From contig NZ_CP059067.1 in NCBI RefSeq assembly GCF_017795745.1, forward strand, positions 2,480,001-2,544,000: a stretch of DNA of 64,000 nt, written 5' to 3'. The notes beneath the pieces were generated by a model, which saw nothing but the letters and a program-made list of their open reading frames with translations, had not been told where the DNA came from and did not search any database. Below are positions 44,079 to 52,674 of this stretch, piece by piece (the first letter of the stretch is position 1; each line of letters opens with the position of its first letter). Origin of the DNA: Rhizobacter sp. AJA081-3 (lineage in GTDB: Bacteria > Pseudomonadota > Gammaproteobacteria > Burkholderiales > Burkholderiaceae_C). Both the position numbers and the translations under genes were made by a program.

Positions 44079-44788
44079 GCCACGGCCTCTACAGCGGGCC
44101 GCACCGGCTGCTGGCGCACGTCCTCGACGATGCGCCCGTCGCGGAAGACGATGCGCCGCGCCGCCCAGGCGGCGATGTCCTGCTCGTGGGTGACGATGAC
44201 GATGGTCATGCCCTGCTCGTTGAGCGCGGTGAGCAGCCGCATGATGTCTTCCGAAGTCTGCGAGTCCAGCGCGCCGGTGGGCTCGTCGGCCAGGATCAGC
44301 TGCGGCCGGTTGACGAGCGCGCGCGCAATCGCCACGCGCTGCTGCTGGCCGCCGGAGAGCTCCGACGGCGTGTGCAGGCCACGCTCGCCCAGGCCGACGC
44401 GCGACAGCGCCTCCTGGGCCCGCGCGCGCCGCTCGGCCGGCTTCAGGCCCGCGTAGACCATCGGCAGCTCGACGTTCTCCAGCGCGCTGGTGCGCGGCAG
44501 CAGATTGAACTGCTGGAACACGAAACCGATGCGACGGTTGCGGATCGAGGCGAGTGCGTCGCCCTCCATCGCCTCGACCTCCTCGCCGGCCAGCCGGTAG
44601 ATGCCCGCGGTCGGCCGGTCCAGGCAGCCGAGGATGTTCATCAGCGTGCTCTTGCCCGAGCCCGAGGCGCCCATCACGGCGACGAACTCGCCTTCGTCGA
44701 TGCGCAGCGACACGTCGCGCAGCGCGTGCACGGTCTGGTCGCCCATCGTGTAGGTCTTGACCAGGCCGTCGGCCTCGATGAGTGCCAT
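44075..44788 (-). CDS. MacB-type ABC transporter ATPase
   Basis: The 237-residue ATP-binding protein has Walker A GASGSGKSTLMNILGCLDRP, the Q-loop region IGFVFQQFNLLPRTSALENV, the signature ELSGGQQQRVAIARALVNRP, Walker B LILADEPTGALDS and the H-loop VIVTHEQDIAAWA. This LolD/MacB-type set fits export-type ABC systems with FtsX-like permeases. It lies between adaptor and permease genes on the same strand: 11 bases after the adaptor stop and overlapping the permease start by 4. The three genes form one operon read leftward. Confidence 0.93.
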
Positions 44789-44799
44789 GGCAGCGCGCC

Positions 44800-46452
44800 T
44801 CAGAACATCGGCCGCGGGCCGGGCGCGGCGTTGCGCGGCGCGGCGCTGCCCGGCGCGTTGACACCGGTGATCACCGTGGCGCCCTCGCGCAGCTCGCCGG
44901 CGCTCGGCGAGCCGGGCACGACGACCAGCTCGGTGGCTACGCCGTCGGTGATGCCCAGGCGCACGTTGTAAGCCACCGGCTTGCCCTTGGCGTCGAGCAG
45001 GTAGATCCGGCCGCGCGAAGGCTGGCGGCTGGCCGATTCGGCGACGATCTGCTGGTAGCGCGACTTCTGTCCGGCATCGAGCAGTTCGGCCACACGCGCA
45101 CGGATGTCGGCCACGATGCGTTCGCGCGCCTTGGCCCGTTCGTCTTCGGGCAGGCCGCGCAGTTCGGCGAAGCGCGGTCGCGCCTGGGCGATCACCGCGT
45201 CGACCTTCTCCAGTTGCGCCGGCGTGAGCTGCAGTTCGCCGGCGAGCCGGTTGCGCAACTCCGCGAGCGGCCCACCGCCCGCAGCCGCGGAGGCCGGCGC
45301 ACGCGGCGCGGACTCCTGCGCATTGGCACTCGGCAGCCAACTCCAGGCGGAGCCCGTGCGGCTGCCACCACCCGCATCGGCCGACGAAGCCGGCGCCGAC
45401 ACCGGCTCGACGCCGGCGATGCGCACGCGCAGCGCCGCATTGGGCACCTTGAGCACGTTCTCGCGCGTCTCGGTGACGATGCGCACGTTGGCCGTCATGC
45501 CCGGCAGCACCGTGCCGCCCGGATTGGAGAAACCGACCACGACGGTGTAGGTGACGACGTTCTGCGTCGACACCGCCGCCTTGCGGATCTGGCTGACACG
45601 GCCTTCGAAGCTGCGGCCGGGGAAAGCATCGATGGTGAAGCTCACCGCCTGCTGCGGCTTGACACGCGAGATGTCGGCCTCGTCGATCGAGGCCTCGACC
45701 TGCATGTCCTGCAGGTTGCGCGCGATGATGAACAGTTCGGGTGCCTGCAGGCTCGCGGCGACCGTCTGGCCGACGTCGACACTGCGCTTGATGACCACGC
45801 CGTCCACCGGCGAGCGGATCTCGGTGCGTTCGAGGTCGACCTTGGCCTGCGCCAGCGCGGCGTCGCGCTGCTTGACCACCGCCTGTGCGCTGACGGCCTG
45901 GGCCCGCGCCACGTCGGCCTGGGCCTGCGCCACCTTGAGCGACTCGGCCAGCGACGACGCGGTGTTGCGCGAGTTGTCGTAGTCGGCCTGCGAGATGAAG
46001 TTCTTCGCCAGCAGATCCTGCTTGCGCTGTGCGTCGCGCTGCGCGTTGTCGGCTTCCAGCCTGGCCTTGGACACGCCGGCCATCACCGCCGCCACGTTGG
46101 CCTGCGCGTTGAGCACCGTGGCGCGCGCAGACTCCAGGTCGGCACTGGCCTGGCGCACCTTGTATTCGAAACTCTCGGGGTCGATGCGCGCGATCAGCTG
46201 GCCCTGCTTGACCTCGGTATTGAAGTCGGCGCGCATTTCCTTGATCTGGCCCGACACCTGGCTGCCGACGCTGACCTGCGACACCGGGTTCACCGTGCCC
46301 GAGGACGACACAGCCGCGATCAGCGCGCCGCGTTCGATCCTTGCCGTGCGGTAGCTGGTGGCCGCGTCGGCGTCGCGCTGCGTCCACCACCACGCTGCCC
46401 CGGCGGCGCCCACCAAGACCACGCCACCGATCCACCAGCGCATGTGTTTCAT
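44800..46452 (-). CDS. MacA-like adaptor with an inserted helical LTxxQ-like segment
   Basis: The 550-residue membrane-fusion protein has one N-terminal anchor (IGGVVLVGAAGAAWWW), lipoyl halves (SVGSQVSGQIKEMRADFNTE; RTEIRSPVDGVVIKRSVDVG), a long coiled-coil hairpin (about 95-210) and a beta-barrel to about 345. Unlike MacA (about 370 residues), it has an insertion at about 350-478: a low-complexity linker, then a helical part with ELQLTPAQLEKVDAVIAQAR and ERAKARERIVADIRARVAEL. Spacing and the LTPAQ start recall Spy/CpxP-type LTxxQ helices. The membrane-proximal region resumes in GRIYLLDAKGKPVAYNVRLG. TAGAAT lies 8 bases before ATG 46452. Confidence 0.88.
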   Translation of the reverse strand: MKHMRWWIGGVVLVGAAGAAWWWTQRDADAATSYRTARIERGALIAAVSSSGTVNPVSQVSVGSQVSGQIKEMRADFNTEVKQGQLIARIDPESFEYKVRQASADLESARATVLNAQANVAAVMAGVSKARLEADNAQRDAQRKQDLLAKNFISQADYDNSRNTASSLAESLKVAQAQADVARAQAVSAQAVVKQRDAALAQAKVDLERTEIRSPVDGVVIKRSVDVGQTVAASLQAPELFIIARNLQDMQVEASIDEADISRVKPQQAVSFTIDAFPGRSFEGRVSQIRKAAVSTQNVVTYTVVVGFSNPGGTVLPGMTANVRIVTETRENVLKVPNAALRVRIAGVEPVSAPASSADAGGGSRTGSAWSWLPSANAQESAPRAPASAAAGGGPLAELRNRLAGELQLTPAQLEKVDAVIAQARPRFAELRGLPEDERAKARERIVADIRARVAELLDAGQKSRYQQIVAESASRQPSRGRIYLLDAKGKPVAYNVRLGITDGVATELVVVPGSPSAGELREGATVITGVNAPGSAAPRNAAPGPRPMF

Positions 46453-46460
46453 GGCGGCGA

Positions 46461-46466
46461 ATTCTA
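46461..46466 (-). promoter_or_regulatory. Putative -10 of the MacA-like adaptor gene
   Basis: CCTAGAATTCGCCGCC precedes ATG 46452 on the minus strand, so TAGAAT lies 8 bases before the start codon. The sequence is almost identical to that before parE (CCTAGAATCCGCCGCC and ATG). Confidence 0.4.
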
Positions 46467-46534
46467 GGCAGCGCGCCGCTCGCAGCCGGTTCAGATACGC
46501 GGCGTTCATGCTTCTTTACGGCGGCATGGCATGC

Positions 46535-46577
46535 TTGACCCACCTCACCCGGGCCGGTACATTACTGACCGGTCAGT
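46535..46577 (+). promoter_or_regulatory. tetR-RND promoter with palindromic operator
   Basis: TTGACC (46535-46540), a 17-base spacer and TACATT (46558-46563) form a good sigma-70 promoter. Directly after the -10 is a perfect 14-bp palindrome ACTGACC/GGTCAGT (46564-46577) covering the expected transcription start, 4 bases before the tetR ATG at 46582. The position is typical for autorepression by a TetR-family regulator. Confidence 0.75.
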
Positions 46578-46581
46578 CATT

Positions 46582-47262
46582 ATGTCGATTCCCAGTCTCG
46601 CCACCGCCCCGCCCCATGCCCCGCGACAGCGCCGCAAGGAGGCCCGCCCGCAGGAGCTGATCGACGCGGCGCTCGAGCTGTTCGCCGAGAAGGGTTTCGC
46701 GGCCACACGCTCCGAAGAGGTGGCGGCGCGTGCCGGCGTGGCCAAGGGCACGCTGTACCTCTACTACCCGAGCAAGGAAGAGCTGCTCAAGGCGGTCATC
46801 AGCCAGCGCCTGTCCAGCGAGATCGCGGCGGTGGCGGAGTACTCGGCCCAGTACGAAGGCTCCAGCGCCTCGTTGCTCACCGAGGTGTTCACGCAGTGGT
46901 GGAGCCGGGTGTTCGACAGCCCCACCTCCGCGGTGTTCAAGCTGGTCATCACCGAGGTGCGCAACTTTCCGGAAATCGCCGACTTCTATCGCCACGAGGT
47001 GGTGGAGCCGGCCACGCAGCTGGTCGGCAGCATCCTCGGGCGTGGCGTCGCAAGAGGCGAATTCCGCCCGATCGACGTGCCCTCGGCGGTGCTGTCGCTG
47101 GTCTTCCCGATGGTCATGCTCTGCCTGCACAAACATTCGCTTGGCGCCTGCGCGCCGGCGGTAGAGATGGTCGAGCCGCATGCCTTCATCCGCCAGCACG
47201 TGCAGCTGGTGCTGCACGGACTGCGCTCCGACGCGGCCGACGCAACGCGGAGCCGCGCATGA
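46582..47262 (+). CDS. TetR/AcrR-family repressor of the RND pump
   Basis: The 226-residue regulator has an N-terminal TetR helix-turn-helix: RPQELIDAALELFAEKGFAA, TRSEEVAARAGVAKGTLYLY and YPSKEELLKAVI. The C-terminal ligand-binding domain (about 75-215) resembles the AcrR-like groups. It probably represses its own operon through the ACTGACCGGTCAGT palindrome and responds to a pump substrate; this is inferred from position. ATG 46582 is used because an upstream start at 46531 would include the promoter. Its stop overlaps the adaptor start by ATGA. Confidence 0.92.
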   Translation: MSIPSLATAPPHAPRQRRKEARPQELIDAALELFAEKGFAATRSEEVAARAGVAKGTLYLYYPSKEELLKAVISQRLSSEIAAVAEYSAQYEGSSASLLTEVFTQWWSRVFDSPTSAVFKLVITEVRNFPEIADFYRHEVVEPATQLVGSILGRGVARGEFRPIDVPSAVLSLVFPMVMLCLHKHSLGACAPAVEMVEPHAFIRQHVQLVLHGLRSDAADATRSRA

Positions 47263-48401
47263 AGCGGCACCTGAAATGGATCATCCCGCTGCTGGTGCTG
47301 CTGCTCATCAGCGCGCTGGTCGCCCGCGCGCTGCTGGCGCGCAAGGCCGAGCAGGCCGCGGCTGCCCCCTCGGCCCGCTCGACGCTGGCGCTCGACCTGG
47401 CTCCGTCCGACGTGGTGGTGGCGCGCACCGTGGCGCTGGGCCGCACGCTGGAGGTGTCGGGCGGCCTGAAGGCAGTGAACAGCGCGCTGGTCAAGGCCAA
47501 GGTCGCCGCCGAGTTGCGCACCCTCACCGTCCGTGAAGGCGACCGCGTCAAGGCCGGCCAGGTGCTGGGCCAGCTCGACACCACCGAGCTCGACTGGCGG
47601 CTGCGCCAGGCCGAGCAGACCGCTTCGTCGGCGCGCGCCCAGCTCGACATCGCCAGGCGCACGCTGGAGAACAACCGCGCACTGGTCGCGCAGGGCTTCA
47701 TCTCGCCGACCGGGCTGGAGACCTCGGTCTCCAACGAGGCCGCAGCGCAGGCCAACCATCTGGCCGCGATGGCCGCGGTGGAGCTGGCGCGCAAGGCCCG
47801 CGCCGACGGCACGCTGGTCGCGCCGATTTCCGGCCTCGTCTCGCAGCGCCTGGCGCAGCCGGGCGAGCGTGTCGCGGTGGATGCCCGCATCGTCGAGATC
47901 GTCGACCTGTCGCGGCTCGAGCTCGAAGCCGCCGTGGCGCCTGAAGACGTGGTGGCGCTGGCGCTGGGCCAGACCGCTGCGCTGCAGGTCGACGGCCTGA
48001 TCGAACCGGTCAACGCCCGCATCGCCCGCATCAACCCGAGTGCGCAGACGGGCAGCCGCTCGGTCCTGGTCTACCTCGCCATCGACGCGAACCCGGCGCT
48101 GCGCCAGGGCCTGTTCGCGCGCGGGCGCATCGCGGTGTCGCAGAGCCAGGTGCTGGCGGTGCCGCTGGCCGCCGTGCGCACCGACCTGTCGCAGCCCTAC
48201 GTGCTGCAGGTACAGGACGGCAAGGCGGTGCTGAAGACGGTGACGCTCGGCGCCCGAGGCGATGTCGGCGGCCAGCCCTGGGTGGCCATCGCCGGCGGAC
48301 TGTCCGAAGGCGCCACGGTGCTCACCGGCACAGCCGGCTCGGTGCGCGACGGCACGCCGGTGCGCCTGGTCGGCCCGGCCGCCGTCTCGGCCGCCCGCTG
48401 A
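47259..48401 (+). CDS. RND efflux periplasmic adaptor subunit
   Basis: The 380-residue membrane-fusion protein has an N-terminal membrane segment (WIIPLLVLLLISALVARALL), lipoyl halves (ALVKAKVAAELRTLTVREGD; ADGTLVAPISGLVSQRLAQP), a short helical hairpin (about 105-165) and beta-barrel/membrane-proximal domains ending GSVRDGTPVRLVGPAA. It links the RND pump to the outer-membrane channel. No lipobox is present, so it is anchored by a helix. It is coupled to tetR by ATGA and precedes the pump gene by 18 bases. Confidence 0.92.
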   Translation: MKRHLKWIIPLLVLLLISALVARALLARKAEQAAAAPSARSTLALDLAPSDVVVARTVALGRTLEVSGGLKAVNSALVKAKVAAELRTLTVREGDRVKAGQVLGQLDTTELDWRLRQAEQTASSARAQLDIARRTLENNRALVAQGFISPTGLETSVSNEAAAQANHLAAMAAVELARKARADGTLVAPISGLVSQRLAQPGERVAVDARIVEIVDLSRLELEAAVAPEDVVALALGQTAALQVDGLIEPVNARIARINPSAQTGSRSVLVYLAIDANPALRQGLFARGRIAVSQSQVLAVPLAAVRTDLSQPYVLQVQDGKAVLKTVTLGARGDVGGQPWVAIAGGLSEGATVLTGTAGSVRDGTPVRLVGPAAVSAAR

Positions 48402-48419
48402 AGCCGGGGCGAACGCAGC

Positions 48420-51400
48420 ATGTGGTTCACCCGCATCTCGATCGGCAACCCGGTGATGGCCGTGATGGTCATGCTCGCCTTCGTGGTGCTGGGTCTGTTC
48501 AGCTACCAGCGCCTGGCGGTCGACCAGTTCCCGAACATCGACTTCCCCACCGTGGTGGTGCAGATGGACTACCCCGGCGCCTCGCCGGAGATCGTCGAGT
48601 CCGAGGTCACCAAGAAGGTCGAGGAGGCGGTCAACACCGTCGCCGGCATCAGCACGCTGTACTCGCGCTCCTACGAAGGCAGTTCGGTGGTGATCGTCGA
48701 ATTCAACCTCGACATCGACGGGCGCAAGGCCGCCGAGGACGTGCGCGAGAAGGTGGCGCTGATCCGCCCGCTGCTGCGCGACGAGGTCAAGGAGCCGCGC
48801 ATCTCGCGCTTCGATCCGGCCAGCCAGCCGGTGTTCAACGTGGCGATCCTGTCGGCCGACGGCAAGAAGTCGCCGCAGGAGCTGACCACCTGGGCGCAGC
48901 AGGTGCTGCAGAAGAAGCTGGAGAACGTGCGCGGCGTCGGCTCGGTCAGCGTGGTCGGCGGCCTGCAGCGGCAGATCAACCTGTACGTGAAGCCTGCCGC
49001 CCTGGAGGCCTTCGGCATCGGCGTCGACCAGATCGTCGCCGCGGTGAAGAGCGAGAACCAGGAACTGCCGATGGGCGCGATCCGCTCGGCCGATCAGGAG
49101 CGCGTGGTGCAGATCAACGCGCGGCTCAAGCGGCCGGAGGATTTCCGCGAGATCGTCGTGGCCCGCCGCAACGGCAACCCGGTCAAGCTGTGGCAGGTGG
49201 CGGACGTGACCGACGGGCCGCAGGAAGTCGAGAGCCTGGCGCTGTACAACGGCCAGCGCACCGTGCTGCTGTCGGTGCTGAAGTCGCAGGGCGAGAACAC
49301 CATCGCCGTGGTCGACGGGCTGATGAAGGCGCTCGACGACGCCAAGGCGCTGACGCCGCCGGGCGTGAAGGTCGAGGTCAACCGCGACAACTCGCGTTCG
49401 ATCCGCGTCTCGGTGGCCAACGTGCAGCGCACGCTGATCGAGGGCGCGGCGCTCACGGTGCTGATCGTCTTCCTGTTCCTGAACAGCTGGCGCTCCACCG
49501 TCATCACCGGCCTGACGCTGCCGATCGCGCTGATCGGCACCTTCCTGTTCATGTACCTGTTCGGCTTCACGATCAACGGCATCACGATGATGGCGCTGAG
49601 CCTGTGCGTGGGCCTGCTGATCGACGACGCGATCGTGGTGCGCGAGAACATCGTGCGCCACGTGCAGATGGGCAAGTCCGCGCACCAGGCGGCGCTGGAC
49701 GGCACGGCCGAGATCGGCCTGGCGGTGCTGGCCACCACGTTGTCGATCGTGGCGGTGTTCCTGCCCATCGGCTTCATGGGCGGCATCGTCGGCAAGTTCT
49801 TCCACGAGTTCGGCCTGACCATCGTGGCGGCCGTGCTGATCTCGATGTTCGTCAGCTTCACGCTCGACCCGATGCTCTCCAGCATCTGGAACGACCCGCA
49901 GGCGCACGGCGTGCACCGCGGACCGCCGGTGACGCTGTACGACCGCACGATCGGCCGCGTCACGCTGCAGTTCGACCGCCTCACGCAATGGCTGTCGGAC
50001 GCCTACCAGCACATCCTGCGCTGGTCGCTGAAGCACAAGCTCACGACGCTGTTGCTCGCCTTCGTCACCTTCGCGGGCAGCTTCTTCATCATCCCGCTGC
50101 TTGGCGCGGAGTTCGTGCCCAAGGCCGACTTCTCCGAGACGCAGGTCAACTTCTACACGCCGGTGGGTTCGTCGCTCGAAGTCACCGAGATGCGCGCCAA
50201 GCAGGTCGATGCGGCGCTGCGCGAACTGCCCGAAGTGCGCTACACCGTCACCACGATCAACAGCGGCTTCGCCGCCGGCAAGATCTACGGCTCCACCTAC
50301 GTGCGCCTGGTCGATCGCAAGGACCGCCAGCGCAGCGTCAACCAGATGGTGCTGCCGCTGCGCGAGCGGCTCGCGCGCATCCCCGGCATCACCGTCACCA
50401 ACATTGGCCAGACCGACCTGGGCGGCAGCAAGAGCCTGCAGTTCTCCATCCAGGGCACCGACCTGGCCGAGCTGGCGCGCCTGTCGCAGACCATCACCGC
50501 GAAGATGCGCGAGATCCCCGGCCTGGTGGACCTGGACAGCACGCTCAAGCCCGACAAGCCGACGGTGGCCATCGAGGTCAAGCGCGACGCCGCCACCGAC
50601 GCCGGCCTGAACGTCAATGCACTGGCCGGCACGCTGCGCACGCTGGTGGCCGGCACCACGGTGGGCAACTGGCGCGCCCCGGATGGCGAGAACTACGACG
50701 TCAACGTGCGCCTCACGCCGGCCGGCCGCGACGCCCTGGGCGACCTGCAGCGCCTGCCGATCACCGTCGCCGCCGCCGCCGACGGCTCGCCGCGCGTCGT
50801 GCGGCTGTCGCAGGTGGCCGACATCACGCCCTCCACCGGGCCGAACCAGATCAACCGCCGCGACCTGAACCGCGAGATCAACATCGACGCCAATGCGCTG
50901 GGCCGCAGTTCGGGCGACGTGTCGGCCGACATCAAGAAGCTGCTCGACGGCGTCGCCTGGCCTCCGGGCTACCGCTACGTGTTCGGCGGCTCGACCAAAA
51001 ACATGAACGAGTCCTTCACCTACGCCGTGGGTGCGCTGGGACTGGCGGTGGTGTTCATCTACATGATCCTGGCCAGCCAGTTCCGCAGCTTCCTGCAGCC
51101 GCTGGCGCTGATGAGCTCGCTGCCGCTGACGCTGATCGGCGTGGTGCTGGCGCTGCTGATGTTCCGCTCGACGCTGAACATGTTCTCGATCATCGGCATC
51201 GTCATGCTGATGGGCCTGGTGACGAAGAACGCCATCCTGCTGATCGACTTCGCGATCCGCTCGCGGCGCGGCGAGCACACCGGCGAGCACGGGCTCGACC
51301 ACGACGTCGCGCCGATGGGCCGCGAGGAAGCCCTGCTGCACGCCGCGCAGGTGCGGCTGCGGCCGATCCTGATGACGACGCTGGCGATGGTCTTCGGCAT

Positions 51401-51617
51401 GGTGCCGCTGGCCTTCGCGCTGACCGAAGGCTCCGAGCAGCGCGCACCGATGGGCCAGGCGGTGATCGGCGGCGTGATCACCTCGTCGCTGCTCACGCTG
51501 GTGGTGGTGCCGGTCATCTACTGCTACCTGGACGACCTGTCGAACTGGCTCAAACGCAAGCTGCTGCCGCGCCCGCCTGCGACAGGTCAAGCCGCCGGCA
51601 TGGCACCAGCAGAATAA
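48420..51617 (+). CDS. RND multidrug-type efflux pump (HAE1/AcrB-like)
   Basis: The 1065-residue pump opens MWFTRISIGNPVMAVMVMLA and has 12 membrane helices with two large periplasmic loops. The fourth helix has the proton-relay acidic residues in LSLCVGLLIDDAIVVRENIV. The matching later helix shows GIVMLMGLVTKNAILLIDFA (Lys/Asn region). FPNIDFPTVVVQMDYPGASP is typical of the MdtB/MdtC-MexK-like hydrophobe/amphiphile group. Substrates cannot be read from sequence. Charged, poorly conserved residues (about 960-980, RRGEHTGEHGLDHDV) form a longer cytosolic loop. The outer-membrane partner is probably the tolC-like gene at 52675. Confidence 0.94.
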   Translation: MWFTRISIGNPVMAVMVMLAFVVLGLFSYQRLAVDQFPNIDFPTVVVQMDYPGASPEIVESEVTKKVEEAVNTVAGISTLYSRSYEGSSVVIVEFNLDIDGRKAAEDVREKVALIRPLLRDEVKEPRISRFDPASQPVFNVAILSADGKKSPQELTTWAQQVLQKKLENVRGVGSVSVVGGLQRQINLYVKPAALEAFGIGVDQIVAAVKSENQELPMGAIRSADQERVVQINARLKRPEDFREIVVARRNGNPVKLWQVADVTDGPQEVESLALYNGQRTVLLSVLKSQGENTIAVVDGLMKALDDAKALTPPGVKVEVNRDNSRSIRVSVANVQRTLIEGAALTVLIVFLFLNSWRSTVITGLTLPIALIGTFLFMYLFGFTINGITMMALSLCVGLLIDDAIVVRENIVRHVQMGKSAHQAALDGTAEIGLAVLATTLSIVAVFLPIGFMGGIVGKFFHEFGLTIVAAVLISMFVSFTLDPMLSSIWNDPQAHGVHRGPPVTLYDRTIGRVTLQFDRLTQWLSDAYQHILRWSLKHKLTTLLLAFVTFAGSFFIIPLLGAEFVPKADFSETQVNFYTPVGSSLEVTEMRAKQVDAALRELPEVRYTVTTINSGFAAGKIYGSTYVRLVDRKDRQRSVNQMVLPLRERLARIPGITVTNIGQTDLGGSKSLQFSIQGTDLAELARLSQTITAKMREIPGLVDLDSTLKPDKPTVAIEVKRDAATDAGLNVNALAGTLRTLVAGTTVGNWRAPDGENYDVNVRLTPAGRDALGDLQRLPITVAAAADGSPRVVRLSQVADITPSTGPNQINRRDLNREINIDANALGRSSGDVSADIKKLLDGVAWPPGYRYVFGGSTKNMNESFTYAVGALGLAVVFIYMILASQFRSFLQPLALMSSLPLTLIGVVLALLMFRSTLNMFSIIGIVMLMGLVTKNAILLIDFAIRSRRGEHTGEHGLDHDVAPMGREEALLHAAQVRLRPILMTTLAMVFGMVPLAFALTEGSEQRAPMGQAVIGGVITSSLLTLVVVPVIYCYLDDLSNWLKRKLLPRPPATGQAAGMAPAE

Positions 51618-51638
51618 AATCAGGGGTTACCCGGAGGA
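51615..51638 (+). promoter_or_regulatory. Promoter -10 and ribosome-binding site of the pcm-like gene
   Basis: TAAAAT (51615-51620) overlaps the RND stop codon, and GGAGGA (51633-51638) lies 7 bases before ATG 51646. The pcm-rhodanese-tolC genes can thus be transcribed apart from the TetR-controlled pump. Confidence 0.5.
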
Positions 51639-51645
51639 CTCCACC

Positions 51646-52299
51646 ATGAACATCGAACAAGCCCGCTTCAACATGATCGAGCAGCAGATCCGCCCCTGGG
51701 AGGTGCTCGACCCCGCCGTGCTCTCGCTGCTGACCGTGGTCAAGCGCGAGGATTTCGTGCCCGCCGCCTACCGCGCCATGGCCTTCGTCGACACCGAGGT
51801 GCCGCTGCCCGGCGGCCAATGCATGCTCGCGCCGCGCGTCGAGGCGCGCCTGCTGCAGGAGCTGAATGTGCACAAGCACGAGCGCGTGCTCGAGGTGGGC
51901 GCCGGTTCGGGCTACATGGCCGCCTTGCTGGCCCACCGCGCGCAGCATGTCACCACGCTGGAGCTCCTGCCGGAGCTGGCCAAGATGGCAGCCGACAACC
52001 TGAAGCGCGCGTCCATCGTCAACGCCACCGTGCGCCAGGCCGACGGCTCGCGCGGCCTGGCGGCCGAAGCGCCGTTCGACGCCATCGTGCTGTCGGGCTC
52101 GGTGGCCGAGGTGCCGCAGGGCCTGCTCGGCCAGCTCAAGGTGGGCGGCCGGCTGATCGCCATCGTCGGCCAGCAGCCGATGATGCGCGCGACGCTGGTC
52201 ACCCGCAGCGGCGAGCATGCATTCGCCAGCGTCGAACTGTTCGACACCGTGGCGCAGCGCCTGCAGGGTTTCGAGGAACCCGCGCGCTTCACTTTCTGA
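51646..52299 (+). CDS. Protein-L-isoaspartate O-methyltransferase-like protein
   Basis: The 217-residue protein has the PIMT-type start NIEQARFNMIEQQIRPWEVL and SAM-binding motif I ERVLEVGAGSGYMAALLAHR, then VTTLELLPELAKMAADNLKR and PFDAIVLSGSVAEVPQGLL. True Pcm enzymes repair isoaspartyl sites and carry a T-I-S-x-P motif before motif I. Here that region reads GGQCMLAPRVEARLL, with Leu in place of the key Ser. This branch is common beside rhodanese and tolC in Burkholderiales and may have another substrate. A clear GGAGGA ribosome-binding site precedes ATG 51646. Confidence 0.82.
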   Translation: MNIEQARFNMIEQQIRPWEVLDPAVLSLLTVVKREDFVPAAYRAMAFVDTEVPLPGGQCMLAPRVEARLLQELNVHKHERVLEVGAGSGYMAALLAHRAQHVTTLELLPELAKMAADNLKRASIVNATVRQADGSRGLAAEAPFDAIVLSGSVAEVPQGLLGQLKVGGRLIAIVGQQPMMRATLVTRSGEHAFASVELFDTVAQRLQGFEEPARFTF

Positions 52300-52301
52300 A
52301 C

Positions 52302-52631
52302 ATGAAGCAGATCGCCGTCACCGAGGTGAAACGCTGGATCGGCGAGGCCGCCCCGGCGCTGCTGCTCGACGTGCGCGAGCCGTGGGAGTTCGGCCTGGCG
52401 GCCATTCGCGTGGACGGCGCAGCCACGCTGAACCTGCCGATGAACGAAGTGCCGCAGCGACTGGCGGAACTCGATCCGGCGCAGCCCATCCTCTGTATCT
52501 GTCATCACGGGGTGCGATCGGCGCAGGTCGTCGCATTCCTCGAGCGATCGGGCTACGACTCGGTCTACAACCTCGCTGGCGGCATCGATGCCTGGTCGAC
52601 CAAGGTCGACCCGGCGGTGCCGCGCTATTGA
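52302..52631 (+). CDS. Single-domain rhodanese-like protein
   Basis: The 109-residue protein has one rhodanese fold: the substrate-side ALLLDVREPWEFGLAAI, the active-site loop LCICHHGVRSAQVVAFL with a cysteine at CHHGVRS, and VYNLAGGIDAWSTKVDP. It resembles GlpE-like sulfurtransferases and probably moves sulfane sulfur in the cytosol; the acceptor is unknown. It starts 2 bases after the pcm-like stop and precedes tolC by 43 bases, so all three appear cotranscribed. Confidence 0.92.
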   Translation: MKQIAVTEVKRWIGEAAPALLLDVREPWEFGLAAIRVDGAATLNLPMNEVPQRLAELDPAQPILCICHHGVRSAQVVAFLERSGYDSVYNLAGGIDAWSTKVDPAVPRY

Positions 52632-52674
52632 TCGTCGTCCACGCGTTCCAGAGCCATTCCCCAGAGGATCCAAC

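Noticed and set aside
46986-51590. 1534-codon open frame antisense to the TetR/RND genes
   Set aside because: GC-rich codon bias keeps antisense frames open. Composition is His/Gln/Arg/Asp-rich with no domain, while the sense frames encode clear TetR and RND proteins.
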